64,000 nucleotides of DNA from positions 62,001 through 126,000 of the forward strand of contig NZ_JAMLFW010000003.1 of NCBI RefSeq assembly GCF_024256385.1, given 5' to 3'. Positions 19,056 to 28,406 of the stretch are shown here, piece by piece. Below the pieces are notes generated by a model that had not been told where the DNA came from, ran no database searches, and saw only the letters and a program-made list of their open reading frames with translations. The stretch is from Anatilimnocola floriformis. Lineage in GTDB: Bacteria > Planctomycetota > Planctomycetia > Pirellulales > Pirellulaceae. The number at the start of each line of letters is the position of its first letter. Within the stretch, counting starts at the first letter, position 1. A program made the translations under genes and the position numbers.

Positions 19056-20285
19056 TCAGCCAGTTGCCGAAACTCCCACTTCGGCCCGCTTCGTTACCAG
19101 ATCCGTCAGTCGTTTTTTCAGACTGACGAGTTCGGGCGTGACTTCGGCCTGTTCACTGAAGCGCGACTCCAATTGCTTCAGGCGTTCTTGCAGGCTCGCT
19201 TCGCTGGCAATCCGCGGCTGCACTTGCACCAGTCGCGGATAAACCTGCCGCACCAGAATCTGCAGCACATATCCCGCGAGCGGCCCAAACAGCAATCCCC
19301 AAATGCCCCAGGTCGCTGCCATCACGATCGCGACGAGTGCGGTCCAGAGCGGGTTGTAGCGATCGCGCTGAAACAACTTCGGCTCGATGACAAATTCCAG
19401 TAGGCAGAGGACCAGCACAATCGCGGCTAGCGCTGCCCAGGTTTGAGAACTCGCCCACGGCCCGTTCCAATCGGCCAGCTTGGGCGACGTAAGAATCATG
19501 ACAACGGCCGAGCCGAAAATGGTGCCCAACCAAGGAATGAGTGTGAGCGAACCCGCCACCACCGCAGCCAGCGCGGCGTAGCGCAGATCGAGTACCGAAA
19601 ACACCGCCCACAGCAGCACGACCGCGAGCAGAAATTGCAGAATCTCGCTCCGCAAATAAGCGCCGACCTCGCGCTCGATCGATTGCCACATTCGCTGCGC
19701 TCCGACTCGACGGCGCACCGGAACGAGCGACAGCCAGAGTCGTTCGAAACGTTCGCGGTCGAGCGTCCAATAAAACGCGAGCGCAAAGCAAATACCACCT
19801 AGCGCCGAGAGCTGCACCAGTCCCGCCGCCGTGCCGATCAAGGGCGTGAGGAGCATCTGCCCCAACTTTGCCGCCGGCGATTCACCAGCGGGAGTTTGTT
19901 TGATTTCTTCTTTGATCTCTTCACTGATTTCCGCCACGGGGCTGGTCATGCGGACGAACCAGTGATCGGGCGAGGCTTCGGCAAACGAAGTGGCCGCGAG
20001 CGAGATGTCTTGTTCGAGCGAACGCAAATTCGCCACGAGCGAAGGAGCAAGCATGATGAGCAGCACGCAGAGCACGAGCAGACAACCGCTGGCGACAACT
20101 CCCGCCGCCGCCCACGAGGGCCAGCCGCGCTCCCTGAAATACTCGACCTGCGGATGCAAGGCCGCCGCTACCGCCAGCGATGCCATAAAGATCGCAACAG
20201 CCGATCCTGCTGTCCACAGCGCAAGCAGGGCGAGGAGTGTGAGCGCAATCGCCGCGAGATGTTTCGCCAAAGTGAGTTGGGTCAT
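19056..20285 (-). CDS. AI-2E family (PerM-like) membrane permease, second of pair
   Basis: 409 aa with about eight hydrophobic segments in the arrangement of the AI-2E transporter/PerM family: two N-terminal helices, a soluble helical region (~65-130), then helices carrying the conserved GSLTLIPWLGTIFGS segment and the VEPKLFQRDRYNPLW segment near the end. Its ATG overlaps the stop of the upstream paralogue by 4 bp (ATGA), so the two are translationally coupled. Family members are linked to export of small molecules or ion exchange; the name does not prove a quorum-sensing role. The C-terminal tail is charged and probably cytoplasmic. Confidence 0.88.
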   Translation of the reverse strand: MTQLTLAKHLAAIALTLLALLALWTAGSAVAIFMASLAVAAALHPQVEYFRERGWPSWAAAGVVASGCLLVLCVLLIMLAPSLVANLRSLEQDISLAATSFAEASPDHWFVRMTSPVAEISEEIKEEIKQTPAGESPAAKLGQMLLTPLIGTAAGLVQLSALGGICFALAFYWTLDRERFERLWLSLVPVRRRVGAQRMWQSIEREVGAYLRSEILQFLLAVVLLWAVFSVLDLRYAALAAVVAGSLTLIPWLGTIFGSAVVMILTSPKLADWNGPWASSQTWAALAAIVLVLCLLEFVIEPKLFQRDRYNPLWTALVAIVMAATWGIWGLLFGPLAGYVLQILVRQVYPRLVQVQPRIASEASLQERLKQLESRFSEQAEVTPELVSLKKRLTDLVTKRAEVGVSATG

Positions 20286-21649
20286 GTCACGGTCACCTTC
20301 GCTACGGTCCGAGCGGGCACAGCGTCCTCCAGTTCGTCGCGAATCATTTCATCCATCGTCACTGCCAAGGTTTCGATCTCGGCAAAGCTTTCGGTCGTCC
20401 ACAAATCGGCCGGAGTATCTTTTTGCCGCTGCTGCCGTTTGATGTCGTTGATCAGATCCTGCAATTCGTAATGCAGCACCCCGGCTGCGTCGCGTCTGGA
20501 GGTGAATTCCTGCGTTTTGAAATCGGCTTGCAGCACCAGGCGTTCGAATAATGTCTGACAAACGGCGGCCAGCGGAATCGCAAAGATCGCCCCAACGACG
20601 CCGAACAGTGCGCCGCACGCTACGATCGCAACCAGCGTCACCACCGCTCCTAGGCCCACGCTGCTTCCCATGATGCTCGGTACAAGCAGATAGTTTTCGA
20701 GCGTTTGCACACACATCGCGGCGACAATCACCAGCGCGGTTTGCTCTGGCCCCAGCGACAGCGCCACCAGAATCGCCGGCACAGCGCCGAGCGTCGGCCC
20801 GATGATCGGCACGGCTTCGAGCACGCCGGCAATCAGCGCGAGCATGAGCGAATAGGGCAAGCCGATCAGTAAAAACGCAATCAAGCTCAGCACGCCGACC
20901 GCAGCGCACAGCAGCAACTGCCCGCGTACGTAACCGCCGAGCTTCCGCAGCAACTCATCGACCAGATCCTGATAAAACTCGCGGCGATGATCGGGGGCGA
21001 GCTGCAAGATCGAGCGCGTCGTCGCCTCTTCGTGCGTCGACCAATAAAAGGCCAGCACGCCGACCGCGAGACAACCCAGCATGCCCGTTCCGATTTGCCA
21101 CAACATTGACAGCGGCGAGTTGCTCGAATCACCCAGGCCGAGACTCATCAAGCCGATGCCGGTGATCTCGGGCATCGTGACCGGAACGCGATTGCCGATC
21201 GTTCGCAGCGTTCGATTGCTTGATGCCAGCAGGAAATCGCGCCCCTGATCGTAGAATCCAGGCAGCCGCTCCCAAAAAGCTCGGCCTTGCGAGACTAACT
21301 CGGGGAGTAGCAGCACAACGCTGCCGATCAGCAGCAGCGTGAAGAGCGAGTAGACCACCACGGTCGCCCACGCATGGTTCATCCGCAGGCGAGACTCGAG
21401 CAGGCGAATCACAGGTTGCAGTGCGACTGCCAGCACAATGCCACCAAAGAACAACAGTCCCAACTGCCGATGCCAGGCAATTGCGAAGGCGATCAGCGCG
21501 ACGCTGACCGCAATCAGCGTCGCCTGTACGGTATTGCGAACCTTCCATTCGCTGGCCTCGGCCACGACGAGCGCAGGAACTTCTGTCTCTGCACCCGCGA
21601 TTTCCGTGGGCAAGTTAGTAACCGTAAACGACACGTGCGGACCAGCCAT
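20282..21649 (-). CDS. AI-2E family (PerM-like) membrane permease, first of pair
   Basis: 455 aa. After a ~38-residue cytoplasmic N-terminus come the hydrophobic segments of the AI-2E/PerM family, including the conserved LEAVPIIGPTLGAVPAILVAL region and a following LVPSIMGSSVGL. A hydrophilic tail of ~85 residues follows, rich in charged residues. It is co-directional with and overlaps its paralogue by 4 bp, so the proteins may act as a heteromer. The 386 bp upstream, shared with a divergent gene, hold a sigma70-type promoter reading the other way; none was found for this gene. Confidence 0.88.
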   Translation of the reverse strand: MAGPHVSFTVTNLPTEIAGAETEVPALVVAEASEWKVRNTVQATLIAVSVALIAFAIAWHRQLGLLFFGGIVLAVALQPVIRLLESRLRMNHAWATVVVYSLFTLLLIGSVVLLLPELVSQGRAFWERLPGFYDQGRDFLLASSNRTLRTIGNRVPVTMPEITGIGLMSLGLGDSSNSPLSMLWQIGTGMLGCLAVGVLAFYWSTHEEATTRSILQLAPDHRREFYQDLVDELLRKLGGYVRGQLLLCAAVGVLSLIAFLLIGLPYSLMLALIAGVLEAVPIIGPTLGAVPAILVALSLGPEQTALVIVAAMCVQTLENYLLVPSIMGSSVGLGAVVTLVAIVACGALFGVVGAIFAIPLAAVCQTLFERLVLQADFKTQEFTSRRDAAGVLHYELQDLINDIKRQQRQKDTPADLWTTESFAEIETLAVTMDEMIRDELEDAVPARTVAKVTVT

Positions 21650-21902
21650 GGCAGGGACTTTCTCAAGCTCGACAACAGTTCAAGCCGCGCTTAAGCACTT
21701 CCCGTGCCGGAAGTGATCCGTCAGTTCCACGGCCATTTGCATCACTTCAGGTTCCAATACCTGTGTACAGCCTGTTCGCCGACCCCGCACCTTGGCATCG
21801 GCGCGAGCAGCCTTCCGCGACGGCTGCGCAAACTCTGAAAGCGATCCTGTCGCTCCGCGCGACACACAACTTCAATTAACTTGCATTTTCTCCAGACTTT
21901 AT

Positions 21903-21931
21903 TTGACATGCCCCTCCATGCTCGTTAGCAT
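21903..21931 (+). promoter_or_regulatory. Sigma70-type promoter for the 22-32 kb operon
   Basis: TTGACA at 21903-21908 is a perfect -35 box; 17 bp downstream TAGCAT at 21926-21931 matches four of six bases of the -10 consensus. Transcription would begin near 21938, giving a ~98-nt leader before the ATG at 22036. It lies in the 386-bp divergent gap, where the sequence turns more AT-rich. No operator is evident. Confidence 0.55.
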
Positions 21932-22035
21932 CCCTGGAAGTTCCGAACTTCAATTCTGAAGCGGATTTCGAGGCTCCGGCAACTCAGCCGCAGGTCTCGA
22001 GGTCGTTTGGTGAATGCCGATCAGGAGCGGACGTG

Positions 22036-23682
22036 ATGAGCCAGCATCTTCGTCTGTCGGTCCCCTTGTTGGTTTTTGCGACATGCCTCGGGGCCGCGCC
22101 GCGCGCTGCCGTCGCCATCACTCCTGAGGCCCCCGAAGTGAAAGCCGTGCTCGACAAGGCTTTCAAATTTCTTGAGACGGCCGACGACACCCGCCTCGGC
22201 GGCAAATGCCTCATCGCCTTGGCTTTTTTGAAGAACGGCGCCGACGAAACGCATCCCAAGGTCGAAGCCGCCGTGCAGGCCTGTCTGCAAGCGACTCGCG
22301 GTGAACCCGCCGCGATCAACAACGACATCTACAGCACCGGCATTTCGATCATCTTTCTCTGCACGCTCAATCCCAGCAAATACCACATCGAGATTCTCAA
22401 GCTCCGCGACTCCCTCGTGCTGCGGCAAAAAGAGCAAGGCGGCTGGGGTTACGCCCAAGGCCAGCACGCCGCGACCGGCGACACCTCGATGACTCAGTAC
22501 GCGGTGCTCGCCTACTGGGAAGTCTCGAAGGTCGGCCTCGGTTTGGACGTGCCGACGACAGAAAAAGTGGGCAACTGGATCATTCGCACGCAGGACCCCA
22601 GCGGCGCGTGGGGCTATCAAGGCAGCGAAGCCGCCATCGTCGAAGAAGACGGCAAGCGGCCGAAAGTCGAACTCGTCAAACAAGCGGGGACGCGCGCGAG
22701 CATGACCGCGGCCGGTCTCGGCTGTCTGCACATGGTGGCCGATCTGCTGAAACTCACCGAACTGCAAAGCGAGCGCGACGCCAAATTGCCCCCCGCGGTG
22801 CGTTTGCTGAAAAAAGGCGGCGCGCAAGCCGCCCTCAGCGACAAGGTGGATGTGCGGTTGCTGAAGGCCGCCCTCGAACGAGGCCGCGGCTGGATGGGCA
22901 AAAATGCCAAGCTGGAACAGAAGTCGTTCCAAATGTATTACCTCTACGGCTTCGAGCGGTTCCAGAGTTTTCAAGAGGCAGCCGACGGCCGGTTCCTCAA
23001 GGAACCGCGCTGGTACAGCGAAGGCTACACCATGCTGAAGAAAGATCAGCTGGAAGATGGCTCGTGGAAGAGCGATCACCCGGGCCTCGATGTTCCCGAC
23101 ACGGCCTTCGCCACGCTCTTCCTCCTGCGTTCGACCAAGAAAGCCATCGAACGTTCGAAAGCGTACGCCGAAGGGTTGCTCGTCGCAGGCCGCGGTCTGC
23201 CGGCGAACAATCAAGAAGTGGCCATTCGCTCGGGCCGCATCGTGCAAACCAAAGTGAATGTCACGGCGGCGCAGCTTGTCGAGATCTTGCATCAGCCCGA
23301 GCATCGCGCGTTCGCCACTGTCAACGGCGATCTGGAATTGCTCCGCGAACGACTCGTGGCCCTGCCGCCAGCGGAGTTGCCGCCGCTCCTCACGCGACTC
23401 CGCGGCCTAGTGGTAACCGGCGTTGCCGATGCGCGACTCTCGGCCGTGCGGGTCCTCGGTCAGATGCGCGACCTGTCGGCAGCCGAGTCGCTCATCGCCG
23501 CGCTCGACGATCCCGATTGGCGCGTGGTGCTGGCCGCCGATGAAAGCCTCCGTTCGCTAGGGCGAATCGTTTCGCCGAGCAATCTATCTGACAAGCCGAA
23601 CAAAACGGTGCGTCAAGAATCCATCCAGGCCTGGAAGCGCTGGTTATTGAACATTCGCCCGGATGCAGAGTTCCTGAATTGA
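22036..23682 (+). CDS. Secreted prenyltransferase/squalene-cyclase-fold repeat protein with HEAT-like end
   Basis: 548 aa from ATG 22036, with an AGGAG ribosome site at 22023-22027; an in-frame GTG sits one codon upstream. A signal peptide ends near residue 27. Residues ~35-400 hold alpha/alpha-toroid repeats of the squalene cyclase/prenyltransferase type (GGWGYAQGQ, GAWGYQGS, DTAFATLFLL). The catalytic DxDD of squalene-hopene cyclase is absent, so this is a binding or structural relative. Residues ~440-530 look like HEAT repeats (ARLSAVRVLGQM, DWRVVLAADESL). It is the first gene of a five-gene operon. Such proteins are abundant in planctomycetes, with no assigned function. Confidence 0.82.
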   Translation: MSQHLRLSVPLLVFATCLGAAPRAAVAITPEAPEVKAVLDKAFKFLETADDTRLGGKCLIALAFLKNGADETHPKVEAAVQACLQATRGEPAAINNDIYSTGISIIFLCTLNPSKYHIEILKLRDSLVLRQKEQGGWGYAQGQHAATGDTSMTQYAVLAYWEVSKVGLGLDVPTTEKVGNWIIRTQDPSGAWGYQGSEAAIVEEDGKRPKVELVKQAGTRASMTAAGLGCLHMVADLLKLTELQSERDAKLPPAVRLLKKGGAQAALSDKVDVRLLKAALERGRGWMGKNAKLEQKSFQMYYLYGFERFQSFQEAADGRFLKEPRWYSEGYTMLKKDQLEDGSWKSDHPGLDVPDTAFATLFLLRSTKKAIERSKAYAEGLLVAGRGLPANNQEVAIRSGRIVQTKVNVTAAQLVEILHQPEHRAFATVNGDLELLRERLVALPPAELPPLLTRLRGLVVTGVADARLSAVRVLGQMRDLSAAESLIAALDDPDWRVVLAADESLRSLGRIVSPSNLSDKPNKTVRQESIQAWKRWLLNIRPDAEFLN

Positions 23683-23709
23683 TCACTCCAGTTCGATTGC
23701 ACCCGTTGC

Positions 23710-24606
23710 ATGACCAGCCAGCCCGCGCAGCCCGATTCTCTCGCTCCGGCGAACCAACCCGTCGCTCCCGCACAGCAATCGCCTGCTGCGGCCACAACCG
23801 CCGTTGAGCTCGCGAAGAAGAAAAACTCCACGCTGCTGTATGTGGTTATCGGCCTGGTTGCGGCTCTGATCGTCGTCGGCGGCGGAGCAGCGCTGTTGTT
23901 CCTGCCCAAATCGCCGCCGGTGCAAATGATCAAAGCGGCGGCCGTTCCTCCCGACCGCGGCACCGCGCCGCCATTGCCCGCGTATCAATTGGAACAAGCC
24001 AAGCCGACGTCACGTAGCGTTGCTGCTGAAGAAGAGCATCTCGAGAAAATCACCGCTGCCGCCAAGCGATTGCAAGCGAGGCTGTTGGTCGGCGCAGGTG
24101 AAGCGACCGCCCCGCGCGAGTTCATCGTCCGCGGCGGTGGAGCCGGCGATTCCGCGAAGCTCGAGCTCCCCAATCACGAGCGTTGGGAAATCCAATTCCC
24201 GCCGGGCCTCACCATCGAAGCCTATGCGCGGCAACTCGATTTTTTCCAGATGGAACTCGGCGTTATCGGTGGTTCGCAACAGGTTTCGTATCTGTCAGAA
24301 CTCTCCAACCCCAAACCGAAAGTCCGCGTCGCGGCCGGCAACACTGACGCACGACTCTATTTGATCTGGAATCGCGGGCCGATGCGTGAAGCCGATGAAA
24401 TCCTCGTCGGCCGCGCGGGACTGAGCATCGAGGGGAAAGTGCTCGCTCATTTCTGTCCGCCGGCCCTCGAAGCCGACATGCTGCGGGTGGAAGCCGAACA
24501 AGCTAAGGCCAACAACTTCACGCAGGTCCGCCGCACGGTCTTCAGCTTTCAGCCTGGCGCCGGCGATGGCTTTCGCTTGGCCGTGGTCGAGCAGAAAGGA
24601 GACTGA
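23710..24606 (+). CDS. Single-pass membrane protein of unknown function
   Basis: 298 aa. Residues 1-35 are disordered (P, A, Q), KKK at 37-39 marks the cytoplasmic side, and one membrane helix covers ~43-66. The rest (~70-298) should be periplasmic: a linker, then a beta-rich domain containing FIVRGGGAGDSAKLELPNHE and WEIQFPPGL. No family recognised. It lies 27 bp after the preceding gene and 5 bp before the next, in the middle of the operon, and by topology could be the membrane partner of the giant protein that follows. Confidence 0.7.
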   Translation: MTSQPAQPDSLAPANQPVAPAQQSPAAATTAVELAKKKNSTLLYVVIGLVAALIVVGGGAALLFLPKSPPVQMIKAAAVPPDRGTAPPLPAYQLEQAKPTSRSVAAEEEHLEKITAAAKRLQARLLVGAGEATAPREFIVRGGGAGDSAKLELPNHERWEIQFPPGLTIEAYARQLDFFQMELGVIGGSQQVSYLSELSNPKPKVRVAAGNTDARLYLIWNRGPMREADEILVGRAGLSIEGKVLAHFCPPALEADMLRVEAEQAKANNFTQVRRTVFSFQPGAGDGFRLAVVEQKGD

Positions 24607-24611
24607 AGCGA

Positions 24612-27600
24612 ATGACCGCGGACGAACTCCTGACGAAACTCGAAAAGAGCGACTTGGTTGCTCCCGAGATCATCGCCACGCTGCGCCGTCAGGTCGCCGC
24701 GTCCAAAGATCCGGTCCCGCCGTCGGCAGTCACGAAGCTACTCGTCGATAAAGGCCACCTCACCGCCAACCAGGCAGCCCGCCTGGAGCAAACGAGCGCT
24801 TCGCAAATCGCCAAGCAGCCAGCCGCACCAGCAGTTGCTGCCGCAGCACCGGTAAAAGCCGTGCCGCTCCAAAGCAGTTCCGTGCATGACGACTTGGGCC
24901 TCGCGGCGCTTGATGAACTCGACGCGCCGAGTCCTGCGGCGTCCGCTTCACAGAAGAAAACGGCAACCCCAACCGCTGCGAAGTCGGCAGTGAAGGTCGC
25001 GCCAGCCAAACCGCCGCCGTCACTCGATGATCTCGGCCTCGCGCCGCTCGACGAGCTCGACGCACCAACTCCTGCAGCTCCCGCACAAAAACCAGCGGCA
25101 GCTTCACTCCCCGTCGCCAAACCGCTAGCCAAGGCAGCTCCAGCAAAAGCGCCGCCGTCGCTCGACGACCTCGGCCTCGCGCCGCTGGATGACTTGTCTC
25201 CTGCCGCCGCGCCAGCAACCGCGCCGACACCGGCTGCCAAGTCAACGATTCAAAAAGCAGCTCCCGCAGCTCCGCAAAAAGCTGTCACGCAGAAAGCATC
25301 GCCACAACCATCGGCGATTCAAAAAGCTGCGGCTGCTCCCGCTGTGGCAGCCACTGGTCTCGCCGATCTGCCAGCCCTCGACGACTTAAGCACACTCGAT
25401 GATTTGCAGTCGCTCGATGGTCTAAGTTCGCTAGGCGACGATCCTCTTAGCAGCGGCGGCCTGACCGACCTCGGCGCGCTCGCCACACAGACTGCAGCGC
25501 CGGTTAAAGCACAGATCACTCCCGCCACGGTCACCGCGCCGAAAGCAGCCAGTGAGAGTCGCACAACTCTCTTCGTCGGCCTCGGCATCGGTGGCGCGGC
25601 GCTGCTGGTGATTGTCATCGGTCTCGCGCTTTTTCTGTGGCCACGCGGCGATGGAGCTATCGCCTTTCAAGCCGCCGAACAGGCTTATCAGGAAAAACAG
25701 TACGCTGCCGCGAGTGAAAAATACGATGCCTTTCTCCGCCTTCATCCGCGGCACGAGCAAGCCTCCCTTGTTCGTGTGCACCGCGGTATGTGTGCGATTC
25801 AACTAGCAAATGTCTCGCCGCCGAATTGGCCGCAACTGTTGCCAGTGTTCAGCAATGCCGCAGACGACATCGCCGCCGAACCGGCGCTCGGCCAGATCCA
25901 TGCCGAGCTCGCGCCACTATTGGTGAGCATGACCGAAGGGCTCGCCGAGGTCGCGACCAGTCAAAAAGTTGATCAACAAACACCAAGCCGATTGCAACAA
26001 GCCCGCGCAGCTCTTGCGCTCTGCAACGATACTCGTTTGTTGCCCAGCACGCTTCGCCCTTGGCAAAAGCTGGCCGATATCGAAGACCGTTTGCAGCTTG
26101 TCAGCCGCGAAGTGAACAAAGCCACTGCCCGCGAGCAAGCCAAGTCTGCCGTTTCGACGGCGCTCACTTCGGGGAATCTTTCTGCTGCCTTACAGGCACG
26201 AAGCAACGCTCTCGCAAAATATCCTGAACTGGCCAGCGATGAACTTTGGACCGAACTCGCGCCGGAGTTCGCTACCGCAGCAACGAGTAGCGCAAAGCTC
26301 ATCGCCGAAAAGAAAGCTGCCGAACGAGATCCGCTTCCTTCGCCGATCAAGGCGAATTTCCCCTGGCAGTTGCTCAACGCTCGCTTACAACCGACTCCGC
26401 CGCCGGCCAGCGAACAAGTCCTGCTCTTCGCCGCCGCCGGCGCGGTGCACGCGCTCGATCAGACGACCGGCCAGGCACGCTGGAGTCGCTATCTCGCCAA
26501 CAGCGACTGGCCGCTGACGTCAGCCGATGGCAAACGCACCTGGCTGATCGATCGGCAGCAGAACGAACTGCTAAGCGTAACGACCAGCAACGGCAACCTA
26601 CTCTGGAGACAGCCACTGCCGAGTAACGTGGCGGGCGCTCCGCTTATGGTCCGCGACAAACTCTATGTTTCACTCGCCAGTGGCAAGGTGCTGACGCTCG
26701 ACTCCAACTCGGGCGAACTGCAATCAACGCTCGAACTGCCGCAACCTTTGTTGATCGGCCCAGTCGCGGCCAGCGACTCGCTATGGCAACTCGGCGACGA
26801 AGGTTTGCTGTATAAGTTGTCGCTTGCCGAGCAGAAATGTTCCGCGATCCATCTCGGCTTCGAGCGCGGCACGGCTCGCTTTCCACCGCTGTCGTACGAC
26901 CGCCGCGTAGTGGTCGCGAGCAGACGCGGCGATCAAACCGAACTCTGTCTCATCACAGACGAAGCCAAGCCAACGATCAAACGCCAACGCATCGCCGGCG
27001 TGATTGCAGCACCGCTCACCGCACAGGGAAAAACACTGTTCATTGCTACTACAGATGGCAAGCTTCAATTGCTGGAACCGGCCGATGGCAACGAACCGTT
27101 CAAAATTGTGCAAACCATTCCACCAGCCGCGGGTCCACGTGTGATCCGGCAGGTGCAGGCGACGCGCGGCGGAGTTCTCGCCGCCGATCGCGGCCTGGCC
27201 CTGCTCAAGCTCGATGCTGCCGGCAAAGTGCAGACCGGCTGGAATATTTTCGCCGCCGATCTCTTCGACAGCAGCGGTTCTCAGCAGGAAGAAACAATCC
27301 TCGCCACTCGCTATGCTGCCGAGCACCAAACGCTGATCGCCGCGAAGGTCAATGCTGGCGATGGCGTCGCGACCTGGCAATCGCCTCTCAATCCGCCGCT
27401 GATGTTGCTCGCTGACAAAGAAGAGGACTCGCTGCCGATCGCGATTCCGTCGTCTGCCGTGGCGAAGTTACTGACGCTCGATGCAACGGCCGATCTGAAC
27501 GCGGCGTTCAAACAAATCCTTTCACAGCCGATCCACAGCAATCTCAAGACATCGCCGCTTGGCGATCGGCTGACCGTCGGCGATGAACAACTGATCGCGC

Positions 27601-28406
27601 CGTTGGGGTCGCGCGAATTGCTGTTCGTTAAGCCAGCTGATTTCTCCGTTCGCAAATTGCCGCTCCCTGGATCGCTCGCAGGCCGGCCAGCCGTTGCGGG
27701 GCAGAACTTGCTGGTGCCATTGAGTGACGGTTCGATTCAGTGCCTCAGCGCGGCCAGTGGTGAAATCATGGCCGCTCCATTTATGCTACCCAATGCCTCA
27801 AATTCTGTTGCGGTGATCGCGCTCGATGATGGCGGCCAAAGTGCGCTCGTTAGCGATGGATCGCAAACCATCGTTCGCATCGGTTTGAGCGCGGAACCAA
27901 AACCGCATTGGAGCGAGCAAGCTGCAGTTCGTTTGCAGCAACCGCTCGCAGCGCCGCCCGCGACGCTCGCGGAAGTCGTGTTTGCCGCCGATCGCCGTGG
28001 CCAACTGCAAGTTTATTCACTCCCAGAGCTAACTGCTGGGACAAGCGTTGATTTGAAAGGCGGCCAGGTGAATTGGGGGCCGCACCGCGTCGGCGATTGT
28101 GTGTTGCTGGCGACCGATCGCGACGAACTTTGGTGTTGCGATGCGACGCGGCAACCGCGCTGGCAACAACCCCTCTCAGCCGGTCACCTCATCGGCCCGC
28201 CGCTCGTTCAAGATGGCAAGTTGATTGTTACGACCGCGAGCGGAACGGTCGAAGTTCGCTCGGCAGGCTCTGGCGAAATCATGGCGAGCGCGAACACCCG
28301 TCAACCATTAGCCGGCTCCGCGCTCCTCAGCGGCAAATCGCTCTGGCTGACGACGAACTTCGGTCAGGTCATTCAGATGGCCATTCCTACGGAGATGGCC
28401 CAATGA
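24612..28406 (+). CDS. Giant membrane protein: acidic LDDLGL repeats, TM helix, TPR-like and PQQ-propeller domains
   Basis: 1264 aa, with a GGAG ribosome site before ATG 24612. Residues ~3-60 resemble the short helical module at the N-terminus of many planctomycete kinases (pattern L-V-x-K-G-x-L-T-x-x-Q-A). Residues ~93-290 are alanine/proline-rich with repeats of (D)DLGLAxLDELDAP at ~93, ~138 and ~184 and a denser L-x-x-L-D run at 250-290. A membrane helix spans ~319-343. Then come TPR-like helices (~350-590) and a large PQQ/quinoprotein-type propeller (~600-1264; ALDQTTGQARWSR, SNGNLLWRQPLP, LDSNSGELQ). The repeats would be cytoplasmic and the propeller outside. Its stop overlaps the next ATG (ATGA). 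Confidence 0.8.
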   Translation: MTADELLTKLEKSDLVAPEIIATLRRQVAASKDPVPPSAVTKLLVDKGHLTANQAARLEQTSASQIAKQPAAPAVAAAAPVKAVPLQSSSVHDDLGLAALDELDAPSPAASASQKKTATPTAAKSAVKVAPAKPPPSLDDLGLAPLDELDAPTPAAPAQKPAAASLPVAKPLAKAAPAKAPPSLDDLGLAPLDDLSPAAAPATAPTPAAKSTIQKAAPAAPQKAVTQKASPQPSAIQKAAAAPAVAATGLADLPALDDLSTLDDLQSLDGLSSLGDDPLSSGGLTDLGALATQTAAPVKAQITPATVTAPKAASESRTTLFVGLGIGGAALLVIVIGLALFLWPRGDGAIAFQAAEQAYQEKQYAAASEKYDAFLRLHPRHEQASLVRVHRGMCAIQLANVSPPNWPQLLPVFSNAADDIAAEPALGQIHAELAPLLVSMTEGLAEVATSQKVDQQTPSRLQQARAALALCNDTRLLPSTLRPWQKLADIEDRLQLVSREVNKATAREQAKSAVSTALTSGNLSAALQARSNALAKYPELASDELWTELAPEFATAATSSAKLIAEKKAAERDPLPSPIKANFPWQLLNARLQPTPPPASEQVLLFAAAGAVHALDQTTGQARWSRYLANSDWPLTSADGKRTWLIDRQQNELLSVTTSNGNLLWRQPLPSNVAGAPLMVRDKLYVSLASGKVLTLDSNSGELQSTLELPQPLLIGPVAASDSLWQLGDEGLLYKLSLAEQKCSAIHLGFERGTARFPPLSYDRRVVVASRRGDQTELCLITDEAKPTIKRQRIAGVIAAPLTAQGKTLFIATTDGKLQLLEPADGNEPFKIVQTIPPAAGPRVIRQVQATRGGVLAADRGLALLKLDAAGKVQTGWNIFAADLFDSSGSQQEETILATRYAAEHQTLIAAKVNAGDGVATWQSPLNPPLMLLADKEEDSLPIAIPSSAVAKLLTLDATADLNAAFKQILSQPIHSNLKTSPLGDRLTVGDEQLIAPLGSRELLFVKPADFSVRKLPLPGSLAGRPAVAGQNLLVPLSDGSIQCLSAASGEIMAAPFMLPNASNSVAVIALDDGGQSALVSDGSQTIVRIGLSAEPKPHWSEQAAVRLQQPLAAPPATLAEVVFAADRRGQLQVYSLPELTAGTSVDLKGGQVNWGPHRVGDCVLLATDRDELWCCDATRQPRWQQPLSAGHLIGPPLVQDGKLIVTTASGTVEVRSAGSGEIMASANTRQPLAGSALLSGKSLWLTTNFGQVIQMAIPTEMAQ

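Noticed and set aside
22036-23682. Squalene-hopene cyclase
   Set aside because: The fold repeats are present but the catalytic DxDD motif is missing and a signal peptide is present.
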